The notes under the pieces were generated by a model, which saw nothing but the letters and a program-made list of their open reading frames with translations, did no database searches and was not told the DNA's origin. From Pogostemon cablin (Eukaryota; Streptophyta; Magnoliopsida; Lamiales; Lamiaceae), in assembly GCA_023678885.1 (NCBI GenBank), contig CM042982.1, positions 10,664,001 to 10,728,000 on the forward strand: 64,000 nt of DNA, written 5' to 3'. This document shows positions 48,251-60,419 of this stretch, piece by piece (the first letter of the stretch is position 1; every line of letters starts with the position of its first letter). The translations under genes and the position numbers were made by a program.

Positions 48251-48685
48251 GGAGTATTTGGAATGAAAATGACGTTAATGATATGATATATATCCCACCA
48301 ACCCACATCCAAAATTTTAATTTGAAAAATTTTAAAACTTTAAATGTGGTCCACCAACCCACTAAGTACAATTTTAAATATGGTCCACCCACCCCATTTA
48401 CTGCAGTCAAAACTGACATGATATGGCCCCTTTATTTTTGTACTTTAGCCAACAGCTATTGAGGGTAATTTGGGGAGTCCACTAAATAGTGGATAATAAA
48501 AATTGTTCTTAACGGATGTGGCTACTTAAAATTGTACTTAGTCAAAAGTGGCTATTAAAAAATCGCTCCCTTGATTATTTTGTATGGACCCAGCTTAAAA
48601 AAAATAAAGATCAATATTAACTTGGGACAAACTAAAATAGAAAATAACGCATCCATGACGGAGGGAGTATACGTCTTTAATATTA

Positions 48686-49040
48686 GGGTAAATATCAAAA
48701 TTAGTCCTGTAAGTATGACATTTTCCAACTTTAGTCCTTTATCATTTGCAATTCTCAATTTTGGTCATTCTTGTCCAGTTTTAGTCCTTTTGGTCCAGTT
48801 TTGGTCCTTTTTTTCAAAATTTGGTCCTTCTTTGGTCAACTTTTGGTCCTAAATGTATACACTTTCGGACCATTTTTGGACATTTTTGTAACATAAAGGA
48901 CTAAATTTGAACAAAAATGACTAAATTTGGACCAAAATGACTGAAAGTGGACAAAAAATTACCAAAATTGAGAATTGCAAATGATAAATGACTAAAGTTG
49001 AAAAATATCATACTTACAGGATCAATTTTGATATTTACCC
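48686..49040. mobile_element. Mutator-type MITE, 355 bp, perfect 9-bp TSD
   Basis: The left end GGGTAAATATCAAAATTAGT and the reverse complement of the right end, GGGTAAATATCAAAATTGAT, continue as inverted repeats for about 85 bp with few mismatches (..CCTGTAAGTATGA.ATTTT.CAACTTTAGTC..). TTAATATTA flanks it exactly at 48677-48685 and 49041-49049. A 9-bp duplication is the signature of the Mutator superfamily. The interior is a run of TTTGGTCC-type words and is non-coding. Confidence 0.95.
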
Positions 49041-49062
49041 TTAATATTATATATCCATCCCA

Positions 49063-49066
<4 letters not shown>

Positions 49067-49153
<87 letters not shown>
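49067..49153. repeat. (TA)n followed by poly-T
   Basis: About 61 bases of TA running directly into about 26 T. Confidence 0.96.
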
Positions 49154-50042
49154 CATTTTGAATCCTCTCAAAATTTTGTTTTAATTTTTAAACTAATCAT
49201 CTATAGTTAAAAGTTTAACGTGTACATGTTTCATTACAAAAATAAAAAAGTAGTTTTAATAAAAAAAGATATGGGCATACTCTATGAATTAATAATAAAT
49301 CGTTTACTTAAAAAGCTCTACATTATTATAATTAATTACTTTTATCAATGTTGTTTAAATTTTACTATTACTCACAACAAAATAATGTTCTCAAAATTAT
49401 ATACTTATTTTTCCATTATAAACTTCTCATATTTTTATTTTTTCTGTCTCAGAATTCACTATCAAAAAAATAGAAATATCACATGAATTCTATAATCTCA
49501 CAATACTTCTTAATTTTAAAATTATTATTTCTCCTACCACATACTGTAACATATTTTATAATTTATTTTTATTTAAAAAGATTACATTGTTCTCAAAATG
49601 TTAATAAAGTTAAGAAAAAAAACTTATATTAAACATCTATACGTACAATAATACGTACTGTATTATTTTCGGACAGAGAGAGTATTAATTTAAAACATGC
49701 CCCACTTAATCCTAGAGTTAATCATTCTGGGTAAAAAAATGCTTGAATTTTGACTGTAACACACAAATTCTACGTGTTTTTGGATTGAGTTGTCTCCCAT
49801 GAAGCCTAATATTCGTAAACTTTAATTATTTATGAGTTGAAAAACTATTTACATTTTTTAATATATAATAAACCATAATAGTAAATTACACCATAAATCA
49901 TAAAGTTAAAATACACCATGAACTATATATTACGATAAGATAAATTGTAAACTACAATTTTAAGTGCAAAATTATATCTTAAAAATTAAGATTAAAACAT
50001 TAAGCACATATAAGGGTGTAATATGACAAATTTTTAGAATTC

Positions 50043-50082
<40 letters not shown>

Positions 50083-51390
50083 ATATATATTTTAAGGAGT
50101 GGAATGAATACATAATTTTTTGGATGAAACGGGTGGCCTGTCAAGGCTAATTGCCAATTAACTTATCCATCCTATATCAGGAGCTCAGATAAAATAATTA
50201 TAAGAGTTGGATATACTCCATCAGTCTCATTTTCATCCCGCCTATCAGTTTTAGAGTTAGTATATTGTGAATCGAGTTTACGGTGTAAATCCTGTAATCA
50301 TTTTTTTAATATAAATTCTTAGCAATACATAAGGTATAATATGATTGAAAGGGGATCACATGACTTAAAATGAGAAAAGACCAAAATTCTTATAATAAGC
50401 TATGTAAACAGGGTTTATAAGAATGTTTGTGCTCGTTTTATTGCACGTCATGAATTAAGAAAGAAATATTTTTTTGACTTTGTTTAGAGTAATTTGATAT
50501 TTTTTTAAGACAAATTTTCTTGTGAGACGTTACTTACCTGAGACGGTTTGTAAGACGTGTTAAAATATGTATATTATTTAGATAAAGAATGTTAATGATT
50601 GTTAAAGTATGCTGAATTATGCATTAAAGTATGATTTTAGTGTGTTATAATTTAATTTTTTATTGATATACTTTAATTATAAAAAAGTATACTTTATTTA
50701 AATAATAAGCATATTATAGTGATGGATCGATCCGTCTCACAAGAGAGTAACTCTTTTTTTAATAATAAATAAATTATAAAGCATATAATTTGTGTTAAAA
50801 TTTGATGATAATTTTAAAATTAAAATATATTAGACAAATATTAATTATTGTGTATTTAAATGTAAAGTTGAGGTTGAAATCCGTAATTTTTGTTGTAGGG
50901 TAATTATAAGGGATTCGAGAAACAGACAGAGATAGTGGAATCATATTTGATTACAAAATTATACAAGGCTTATTTTTACTCTACTGTGTGGATCGATTAT
51001 CTGCACAATGTTTTTTTTCTTTTTATTTAATTTTCGAGGTACACAAAAAGGAATAAATAAATAAATGAATGAAAATAAAAAACATTACTAGTAACTATAA
51101 AATTAATACCTGCAAAATCAAGTTTACACTCGACAAATTGAATATGATTATATGGCCACAATTGCAAAATGTAGTAGTGTACAAATCTCCTTCTCAAAAA
51201 AAAAAAAATTCCCAAAACTTTTACTTTGATATAAGGTCCTACCAGTATTATGGTATAAGGGTATTTGGTTGGAAATTTTATAATTTAAACCAAAATATAT
51301 CCAACTTTTACCAATATGAGTGGATTAGTTAAAACCACTTATAAGAGTAGTTCACTATCATAAACCCAATGTTCGGTAAGGATAAATATA
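49154..51390. other. AT-rich stretch, small MITE traces only
   Basis: No gene is seen. Stowaway-like end words occur near 49668 (GGACAGAGAGAGTA) and 50217 (TACTCCATCAGTCTCATTTTC) but no full element was resolved. A second TA tract lies at 50044-50092. CCGTCTCAC/GTGAGACG words near 50523-50560 and 50728-50740 may be the two ends of another small inverted element. Confidence 0.45.
50044..50092. repeat. (AT)n microsatellite
   Basis: About 49 bases of AT with one interruption. Confidence 0.95.
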
Positions 51391-51848
51391 GATGGATCAA
51401 ATTGATCCGGATCAGTGGGATTATTATGGTCCATTTTGCATAATTAAAAATGCTTAAGGACCATTTTACTCTTCTTACATATAAGGTAGTATATTGATTA
51501 GAATTTAAGTAAAAATCTATATCTTTGATCCAATAAGTTGGAGTAAATGCATTAATTATTTTACTTTTCTTATAAAATTATATTAGTTTCTTAAAAAAAT
51601 TATATTAATTATAATATAAATGTAAATCTATTCTTAATTAATTATTATTATTTCAACAAATATAAATAGATATATTAATATTTTAAATATATATGCATTT
51701 ATAATTATTAGTAGATAATTATATTTATAATTTTAATTCCTAGATTCTTCATTAGTTATATTTTATATAGTATAATTATAAATACGTATATTTTAAATAT
51801 ATTTATTTATTTTGTTAAATTAATAATTATATATTGTCTTATATATAG

Positions 51849-52766
51849 TGTTATGGGTATTATATCCCTCATGCCTAATGGGCAGAAGCCTAGTAAGTCG
51901 AGATACTACGATGAAGAGGTCCGACTACAAAGAGGCAAGCCCATGCTCAGAAGACACGTTTTGGGGAAGAGCCAAGAATAGGCCCAAGAGAGGAGCCCAT
52001 CATCTAGGGTTGGAGAAGCCCAAGAGGATAAGAAGAGAAAAGGGCCAAATAATAGAAAGCTCACTGAAGCGATAGAGGGCCGAGACCCCTCGGCAGAACA
52101 TCCCGGCTCCGAAGCCGAAGAAGACATCCAAGGGGTCGGACGAACCACACAGCCTCAGAAGCTAATCCATCCGACTGCAGGAAGGATTATCAGAGTTGCT
52201 GGAGAAAGTACAGACACGTCTGTGAGGACGACTAATAGCAGTAGGCTAAAAGACAAGGATAACGGTAAGAAGGGATATATTGGGCAACACTCTCACACTA
52301 CAGGACGACGCACGACAGACTAGTCTCCTCTCACCCCCAATGAGAAGCAAGCAAAGGACAAGAAAGACCTGTTGCACTCTGGGAAACACCTGGCGACACT
52401 CTGCACTGGCCACTGAAAGTCGCCGATGTATCGACAGCCTCCATTTATGGTTGCTTGTCTTCGTCCAAGTGGCACCATGGGATTGGACAATCGTTTGGAT
52501 TTTGTTGGTAGTATAAATAGCTTCTCTCACAGGAGAGAAGCAGGTCACTCATTCTCACTTTAGACATTACACTTATAATTAGAAGGTTTATGAGTATTGT
52601 TCTAAGGGAGAGTAATAAAAGATCGGTTAAGGCTTTTTGGTGGAATTCCACATCTCTCTTATATTAACTTGTTGTTGTGTTTGATTGTGATTGTTCTTTG
52701 TATAGTTTGTTGTTAATACATCCATCTTTAATCCTACTTACGACTAACTAAGAACACACATCAACA
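51849..52766 (+). repeat. 5' LTR of the outer gypsy element
   Basis: Begins TGTTATGGGTATTATATCCC and ends ACACATCAACA, 918 bp. TATAAATA lies at 52512-52519 and an AATAAA at about 52614. The primer-binding region starts at 52767. Confidence 0.82.
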
Positions 52767-53229
52767 GTTGGCGTCATCTGTGAGAATCGCTACGATTAGG
52801 TGTTCTCATTCTGTTTGTTTGTTCGGTTTAGTTGTAGGAATTCTATTTATTCTTGCTCTATTTTTTTGTTGAGAGATGTGAGGGAAAGGATTTACAACCT
52901 CTAGAAACAAAAAGAGGGGAAAGTGTTCCAGAGCTCAATGAAACGTGACCAGGAGTGGAAATAATATTCAAATCAGTGCGCCGGCCGTGGAAGTGCCCAT
53001 CCCGATAAAATCTATTCTCATCCCAGATCTAGGTGATCCCCGGAAGATGAAAGAGATGAACGAAAAGATAAGGATGGTGATCAATTAGTACGCCATGAAG
53101 GCTCCCCCGGTTCAACCAGAGAGGTTGAGCTTTAGCAGCCCTCACAGGGGAAGCCATGGTGATCTGAGGGAGGTCTCAAAAGAATGAAGGAAGCAAGGAA
53201 AGAATATACTGGAGCTGATGCTAGAGAAA

Positions 53230-54996
53230 TGAACATGGTTTCAATTTTGGTATCAATTGATAAGAGCAAGTGTACTCTATCGCGTAGTAGACCGTAGTGA
53301 CCAAGTGCAAAATTTAGAAATATCGAACTAAGAGCGAAAGTGGGTAGTCGTGTTTGAAAAATATTTTACTTTAGTAGGACAAATCAAAAGGAGGGGGCGA
53401 TTATAATACAAAACTAACAACTAGGAAAGCAATTAAAGATAGAACATGTATAAATGAGATGGATAATGGGTGAAGGTGAACAATCTAAGAAGTATGTAAG
53501 ACAAGCAACATTTAAGGACAAGGTATATATAGACTCACACACACACATGCATTGATGGTTTTCATGTTATGATATTAAGGGCAATCACGTTTGTACCCCT
53601 AACCCCTATGGCCAAGGTGATTAGGTTCTCAACTCTTTTACAAGTTTAAATCTCCTAGAATTGTTCTTACTCTCAATTCCCATGAAGGTACTATGATCAT
53701 AAGTTGGGTTCCCCTCACTAGTTCATCACTAATATTCTATCATGAGGTTCTAAGAACTTGAAGGGTATGACTTACCTCTCCTCATACTAACTAAGTCATC
53801 TCATGCAATCAATGATTTAATTAAACTACTAAACTTAATATTGGAATGGTCATCCTATCACTATGAATAGAGAATTTGACCACACAAATCATACATAAAA
53901 TGAGAATAAGTATTCATGATAGAAAAATTCTTAACAATCAATTCATCAAACATGTGGTGTGCAAAATCTACATAATACCTAACAAATCATATTGCTTGCC
54001 TCACATGAGGACTAGTCACTACAAATCATAATAGAATCAATACATTCCATAGTTTGCTCCAATTGAGTCAAATAATGAAGAAAATAACAAAATAAAGGTA
54101 AGTTGGATCCCCTTTGATGGTGAACTTCCTCCCCTTTGATCATGCTAAAATCCTTAATCAATGATGAATTCCTCTTCTTATATTGGTGGATGGATGGATT
54201 TGAGAAGATCAAGTGGATTGGATGGATGAAGTGAAGGGTGGAAGAGATGGAGATGAATGTGTGTGATTTTGGTGTTTAGTGTGTGTGGAAACTGCTCTCA
54301 AATGATTCCTCCCGAATTTTATGGTCAAAACATGTATTTATACTCCTATGGAAGCTTCTAAACGTGTGAAAATTATAAAACTGACTTTTGTCAGAACAAG
54401 GGTCGTGTGCGGAACACGGCCATGGGGGTGGCCGTGTAGCATTTTCTGGTGTCGAAACACGGCCAACCCTTACAGGGCCGTGTTCGGTACACGGGCCGTG
54501 TAGTGCATCGCGTGTTGCGCAGTCTCACCGTTTCGCGCATAACTTTTACATCCGATCTTCAATTTGAGTGATTCTTGCGCTCACACGGTCCTCTCTTCCT
54601 TGGCTTTCTAACCATGTATCACACATCTAGTTTTGAGCTCCACAAGAATACATAAAAATTATACAATTTGGACGTGTATTTTTCAGCTTTGCTTTGGTCG
54701 TTCTCCCCCATTTCAACTCCAAATTGAGCTCCATTTTTTCCCACATCTTCCTTATCGTGTCTAGAATCCATTTTTACCTGAAAATTACACAAATTACACC
54801 AATTTACCAATCTCTAAATATTTACAAATATAGCACAATTTAAGGCACTTAATCATGAAAATCACATATTTATCATTTCAAAGAACACATCTCCATATCT
54901 TCATATAACACCACCAAATAATATACAAAATGAATAAAAATCCACAAAAACACATAATAAAAGACACAAAAATCTAGGTGAAAATGACACCGATCA
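53230..54996 (-). repeat. 3' LTR of the inner element
   Basis: 1767 bp. Promoter word TATAAATA on the minus strand at 54335-54342. Contains a GGCCGTGT/ACACGGCC-rich block near 54404-54510. Confidence 0.95.
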
Positions 54997-55009
54997 ACCC
55001 CCCAAACTT
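54997..55009 (-). other. Polypurine tract of the inner element
   Basis: Minus strand AAGTTTGGGGGGT abuts the 3' LTR start TGATCGG. It would prime plus-strand DNA synthesis. Confidence 0.85.
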
Positions 55010-57266
55010 AAAGTGTTGCTCGTCCTCAAGCAACGAAAATGAAAAAACGAGAAAAGAAAATTTCACCTAGAGAAATACCTAAAGAACATAAGCAACAACA
55101 CATCATAAGTAACAAGGACTACAAATCATATCAAGTCACACTACAACATTAAAATCATGACATAAAAAATTAACAAGTTCAAGTCTAAGAAAATTAAGAG
55201 TAATAAAGTCTCTTTCGGTCCAAACCTCACAACGGGTATCAAAATGCACTCAACACTCTATGAAGTAGGGTAATTTTCACTCATCAATCGATTGAACCCG
55301 AAGCACCATAGGCTTGCTCACGGACTACATTCACAAGCCACCAAGGCTTCAACTAATGATCAAAAAGGACTTTACTTTTGGATGTAATGTTAGGCTTTTT
55401 GGTAAGGGTAGGGAGAATATGGATAAGAGTGACTCATCGAGTGTAAGTAATCGAAGAGATTATCAGCTTCTTCAATTTCATCATGTTTCTATCTTCCTTT
55501 CTTTTCTTTTCTAATCTCAAACATTAATCATTATTATTCATTGAATTTCTTGAGCTTCTTTTAATTTACATGCTTCCTTTCTTTCGACTTTTGAATTCCT
55601 TGATCATATTTTTTAATCTCAAACATTATTCATCCTTTTCTTGCTTGTTCACCATTTCCTTCTTTCTCTTGCACAATTCTCATATAAAACCTTGTAAACC
55701 ATCATCTCCTCAATCACCCACATAAAGGTTATATATATAAAGCTTAAGTGGGTAATCATGGCTTGTAATCTGCTTATATCACAAAAATAGGCTTTAAGGC
55801 TCAAAGTGGTTAACTAGGGATGATGCATAAGGTAAGGAAATATATGGCAATGACTTTAAAGTAATAAGGATGACCTAAGATCATATCACTAACCTCCACC
55901 AATCGGGCTCATTCCCGTAGTCCATGAGCAAGTTCTAGTTTACCAAGACTCAATCGATTCACCCATGAAAAACTAATCGTGGAGGCACGATTGAGACTCA
56001 AACGCTCACAACCTTTTGCTCGGACCCTTAGGGAACTCATTACACCTCAATTCATCTCAAAATTGAACAAATTAAATAGAACATGTCACAATTTTAAAGA
56101 ATAAAGATTCTTAACATAATTCGCCATTACTAATCACAAACAACATGTCATTACTCACATTTAAAAAATGACTCACAACTTCCCGAAACAAACCACCAAA
56201 CATACCTATACAAGAATAAAAATACATATAACATATGAGCAAAGACTCACCAAACAAGGAACAAGACAACAACACAACATGCAAAAATGACAATTCATCC
56301 ATCAAAAGAAAATCAAGCACATATCCTCATCATCCAATATTGTTTAAGCTCAAGATTTTGCCACCTTATTCAAAAATTAAAAAAAAACTAATAAAGCAAG
56401 TAAACCTCTCAAGTACATAACACATGAAGTTGCATATTAATCCAAACAATCCAAATCAAATCAAGTATATGCTAAGCAAATAGAAATGATGAGTATTAAA
56501 GTAAACTCCCTGAAAAGGCATTTGGTAATGGAAATGGTTGGCACGAGCTTCCGGATTGCATGCACAACGAATCTCGACATTGATTTACGGGCTCAATTCA
56601 TGCTTCCACTACACTTCATTTGTGCTCAATAACTCATCAAAATCATTAGCACAACAATTACTAGCAAATAATAAACTCGCATGCACTTCAACAGAACCAA
56701 ACGATCCAAAATCATACCACTACTCATGAGAAAAAATTTAAAATTTACCCAATTTTACAAGAAGACCTCTCAATCATCATAATAAGTACACTCAAGTGGT
56801 GAGTCACACCACACACTCTCCCCCCAAACTTAAATCGAAACAAGTTGAGAATTAAGTTTGCAAAAAGTGGTGGGACTTACCCTTATAGTTTCTAACAATG
56901 AGCTTCTTGTAGAGAAGTATATGCATCACAACAATTCAAGGTATGTTCACCACGCATTATCCCCCCAAACTTAAAGTGAAACAAGAGTTGAACTTTAAGT
57001 TTGCAAGAAGTGGTGAGACATTCCTTCACACTTCAAATCAAACACTACTCGTATTTTCATTACGCATTCTCCTCAATGAGCACAATCAACCTATATGCCA
57101 AAAAATACAAGAAAATTAAATCAAAGCATTTAAATAAAAGCATTAAAATAAACGATGGGTTGCCTCCCATCCAACGCTAAGTTTAACGTCTCCAAGCCGG
57201 ACGAATATGGAGAACTCATCGGAATGACCAAGGATATCGTTCGTTCTTGCCATCAAATTTTAATCT
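55010..57266. other. Inner element interior, non-coding part
   Basis: No gene. AAGTTTGGGGGG (minus strand) recurs near 56820-56832 and 56960-56972, giving internal purine-tract copies. The rest is AT-rich with short pyrimidine-rich runs. Confidence 0.6.
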
Positions 57267-57863
57267 TTATGCTTCTTCCTCTATTAGGCATTTGTGGCAA
57301 GTAACGACCTTAGGAGCATCCTTCAAGATTGGCTTTAAAAACTCAACTCGCTTGAGCTTGCATTTCATTAACCATTCTTTTCTCGACCACCACTTATTCC
57401 TTTTTATCAAGTATGTACCTAACATTTTCTCAAGTTCTCTTTTGTACCTAAGGCATTGAGAAGAATCAATAGGTAAGACAAAGTCAATATAAATAATATT
57501 TTGAAAATCAATGCAACTTGAAGAGTTAAAAGGCGTAGATATGCTCATTTCACTCCCGAACTCATCATCAAGTGCTCTTAGACCTTGTTCCACTTCATCA
57601 AATTCATACTCCTCTATTGATTCTTCATCTTCACTTAAATTTTCCTTATCAACAAGGGACAAGAAATCTTGGATAATCTCTTCATTCTCAAAGCTCTCTT
57701 CTACCTTAAGCTTTTTACTCCTCTCACTTTCTTCCTCTAAGCTTTCTTTTACCGTGTTTTTCCTATCCTTAATAAGCTCAAAATCTCTTGAGTCTTCTAC
57801 ATTATCCCCCGAATACTCTTCTACATCTAACTCTTCTTCAATCTTTTCATCAAAATTCTCCAT
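57267..57863 (-). CDS. Acidic ORF of the inner non-autonomous element
   Basis: An intact 198-codon frame starting MENFDEKIEEELDVEEY. The first 130 residues are extremely rich in E, D, S and K (KESLEEESERSKKLKVEESF, DEESIEEYEFDEVEQGLRAL). The C-terminal third is different: basic and aromatic, with YIDFVLPIDSSQCLRYKREL, LIKRNKWWSRKEWLMKCKL and VVTCHKCLIEEEA. KWWSRKEW and the final C-x2-C recall ORFs seen in non-autonomous Athila-type elements. I do not know a biochemical role. It is open throughout, unlike most element genes in this window, so it may still be expressed from the LTR at the right. Confidence 0.55.
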   Translation of the reverse strand: MENFDEKIEEELDVEEYSGDNVEDSRDFELIKDRKNTVKESLEEESERSKKLKVEESFENEEIIQDFLSLVDKENLSEDEESIEEYEFDEVEQGLRALDDEFGSEMSISTPFNSSSCIDFQNIIYIDFVLPIDSSQCLRYKRELEKMLGTYLIKRNKWWSRKEWLMKCKLKRVEFLKPILKDAPKVVTCHKCLIEEEA

Positions 57864-58440
57864 TTCATGAAGAGTGTTCCGTTTTTATATCATTTGACTT
57901 ATTCGATGCTCTAAGGCCTCAAGTCTCCTCTAACGCAACTCTTTCTCTTGTTTCATAAAGTCAAATCTTTTATCATTCACCTCTTTCTCTTGTTTCATAA
58001 AATCAAACATCTTAGCCATTTGATCCTCCATTGTAGGCTTCCCTCATTATATGGTGGACACTCTTCTTGAAAATTCCCTTGAACATACCCGTTTTGCATA
58101 CATATTTCATTCCCTGTTTGGTAACTAGGCATGTTCCACACGTGTCCCCTATTAAAGTTGGAAGTAGGCATTGAGTAGGCATTTTGAGACTCATAGCTTG
58201 AAAGACATGGTTGAAAACTTTGCCATGTATCACTTCCAATAGCATATCTTCGAAACATTTACATCAAGGCATTATTCGGATAGAGGAGTAACCGTAGGAA
58301 CTTGATTGTTGTAAGAACTTGGTATGGAATAAGTGTTTTCTTGATACAGTTGAAATATATTCACATTGTAAGCTCCTTGCCATCCCCCATATATTCCATT
58401 ATTGTAGCACTGATCTATGTTTTTTTGCTCTTCCTCTCAA
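57864..58440 (-). pseudogene. gag-like remnant of the inner element
   Basis: Minus-strand stretches rich in Q, N, Y and S: IYGGWQGAYNVNIFQLYQEN (about 58330-58400), then YAIGSDTWQSFQPCLSSYES and QNGYVQGNFQEECPPYNEGS (open at 57995-58258). After a frame change comes a repeated KRFDFMKQEKE segment (about 57930-58010). Composition and position just inside the 5' LTR fit the Gag C-terminal region of Athila-type elements. Frame changes and stops break it. Confidence 0.5.
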
Positions 58441-58628
58441 GATCTACTACAATTCTTCTCCACTTACTATTTTGGTTTGTTCCTTCTCCCCTTCTTTCAA
58501 GGTCGATATATCTATCAAGAAGAACAAGTGAGAACAAGATTTTTCAAAACAAATATAAAATGCAAAAATAAGAAAAAAATGTCCTAAGTAGAGCTAACAA
58601 ATCCAAACACGTTACACCGAAGGCTTTC

Positions 58629-58646
58629 GCCCTAGCAGCGGCGCCA
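58629..58646 (-). other. Primer-binding site of the inner element
   Basis: Minus strand TGGCGCCGCTGCTAGGGC directly follows the 5' LTR end GTTCA. It matches the TGGCGCCGTTGCCGGGG type used by Athila/Tat elements. Confidence 0.85.
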
Positions 58647-60414
58647 TGAACTTGGTTTCAATTTTGGTATCAATTGATAAGTGCAAGTGTACTCTATCGC
58701 GTAGTAAACAGTAGTGGCCAAGTGAAAAATTTAGAAATATCAAACCCAAGGGCGAAAGTGGGTAGCCGTGTTTGAGAAATATTTTACTCTAGTAAGACGA
58801 ATCAAAAGGAGGGGGCGATTATACTACAAACTAACAACTAGGAAAGCAATAAAAGATAGAACATGTACAAATGAGATGGATGATGGGTGAATGTGAACAA
58901 TCTAAGAAGTATATAAGGCAAGCAACATTTAAGGACAAGGTATATATAGACTCACACACACATCCATTGATGGTTTTCATATTATGATATTAAGGGCAAT
59001 CACGTTTGTACCCCTAACCCCTATGGCCAAGGTGATTAGGTTCTCAACTCTTTTACAAGTTTAAATCTCCTAGGATTGTTCTTACTCTCAATTCCCATGA
59101 AGGTACTATGATCATAAGTTGGATTCCCCTCACTAGTTCATCACTAATGTTCTATCATGAGGTTCTAAACACCTGAAGGGTATAGCTTACCTCTCCTCAT
59201 ACTAACTAAGTCATCTCATGCAATCAATGATTCAATTAAACCACTAAGTATAATATTGGAATGACCATCGTAACACTATGAATAGAGAATTTAACCACAC
59301 AAATCATACATAAAATGAGAATAAGAATTCATGATAGAAAATATTCATAACAATCAATTCATCAAATATATGGTGTGCAAAATCTACATAATACCTAACC
59401 AATCATATTGCTAGCCTCACATGAGGACTAACCACTACAAATCATAATAGAATCAATATATTCCATATCTTGCTCCAATTGACCCAAATAATAAAGAAAA
59501 TAACAAAATAAAGGTAAGTTGGCTCCCCTTTGATGGTGAACTTCCTCCCCTTTGATCATGCTAAAATCTTCAATCAATGATGAATTTCTCTTCTTAGATT
59601 GGTGGGTGGATTGATTTGAGAAGATCAAGTGGATTGGATGGATGAAGTGAAGGGTGGAAGAGATGGAGAGATGAATTTGTGTGATTTTGGTGTTTAGTGT
59701 GTGTGGAAACTGATCCCAAATTATTCCTCCCGAATTTTGTGGTCAAAACATGTATTTATACCCCAATGGAAGCTTCTAGAACGTGTGGAAATCATAAAAC
59801 TGACTTTTGTCAGAACACGGGCCGTGAGCGGAACATGGCCATCGGGTGGCCGTGTAGCATTTTTTGGTATCGGAACACGTCCAACCCTTACAGGACCGTG
59901 TTTAGTACAGGGTCGTGTAGTGCATCGCGTGCTGCGCAGTCTCATCGTTTCGCGCATAACTTTCACATCCGATCTCCAATTCGAGTGATTCTTGGCTCAC
60001 GCGATCCTCTCTTCCTTTGGTTTCCAACCATCTATCACACGTCTAGTTTTGAGATCTACAAGAATATAGAAAAATTACACAATTTTGACGTGTGTTTTTC
60101 AGCTTTGCTTTGGTCGTTCTCCCCAGTTTCAACTCTAAATTGAGCTCCATTTTTTCCCACATCTTCCTTATCGTGTCTAGAATCCATTTTTACCTGAAAA
60201 TCACACAAATTACACCAATTTACCAATTCTCTAAATATTTACAAATATAGCACAATTTAAGACACTTAATCATGAAAATCACATATTTATCATTTCAAAG
60301 CACACATCTCCATATCTTCATATAACATCACCAAATGATATACAAAATGAATAAAAAATACACAGAAACACATAATAAAAGATTCTAAAATTTAGGTAAA
60401 AACGTCACCGATCA
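58647..60414 (-). repeat. 5' LTR of the inner element
   Basis: 1768 bp, near copy of 53230-54996. TATAAATA on the minus strand at 59753-59760 would drive transcription toward the acidic ORF. Confidence 0.95.
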
Positions 60415-60419
60415 AGAAA

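Larger units (their letters stand above)
40560..48575. mobile_element. MULE with diverged TIRs, MURA, DUF1985/Ulp1-like gene and inverted minisatellites
   Basis: The ends are inverted. The left end reads TTTTAAGTGGCC ... ACAATTTATTCTAGCCACTT ... GACCAAAATACCCTTGAGG (about 40607-40678). The reverse complement of the right end reads TTTTAAGTAGCC ... ACAATTTTTATTATCCACT ... CTCCCCAAATTACCCTCAATAG (about 48462-48535). Alignment covers roughly 120 bp at perhaps 65-70% identity. Further in, the same 18-bp minisatellite sits on both sides in opposite orientation. Between them are a MURA transposase (+) and a DUF1985/Ulp1-like gene (-), which converge. Exact termini and the 9-bp target duplication could not be fixed. 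The coding genes are damaged, so this copy is probably immobile. Confidence 0.78.
40395..48667. mobile_element. Mariner/Stowaway-type element split by the MULE
   Basis: The left arm at 40395-40556 starts CTCCCCTCGTCCCGCACGTA after TA. The right arm at about 48580-48667 ends GACGGAGGGAG before TA. The reverse complement of that end, CTCCCTCCGTC, is the classic Stowaway terminus. Both arms carry TGTrTGGACCC at their inner edges. The simplest reading is one mariner-type element interrupted by the 8-kb MULE. Two unrelated half-elements remain possible. Confidence 0.5.
53230..60414 (-). mobile_element. Inner Athila/Tat-like non-autonomous LTR element, 7.2 kb
   Basis: The LTRs at 53230-54996 (1767 bp) and 58647-60414 (1768 bp) are about 93-95% alike by eye. 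Minus strand: TGATCGGTG...GTTCA. The 5-bp target duplication AGAAA is perfect (53225-53229 and 60415-60419). The primer-binding site on the minus strand directly after the right LTR reads TGGCGCCGCTGCTAGGGC. The purine tract before the left LTR reads AAGTTTGGGGGGT. Both are typical of Athila/Tat gypsy elements. The 3.65-kb interior has no RT or integrase, only an acidic ORF and a gag-like remnant, so it would depend on a helper. The similarity of the LTRs suggests a fairly recent insertion. Confidence 0.95.

Noticed and set aside
57511..57870. Serine-rich plus-strand frame
   Set aside because: Antisense shadow of the acidic E/D-rich ORF at 57267-57863.
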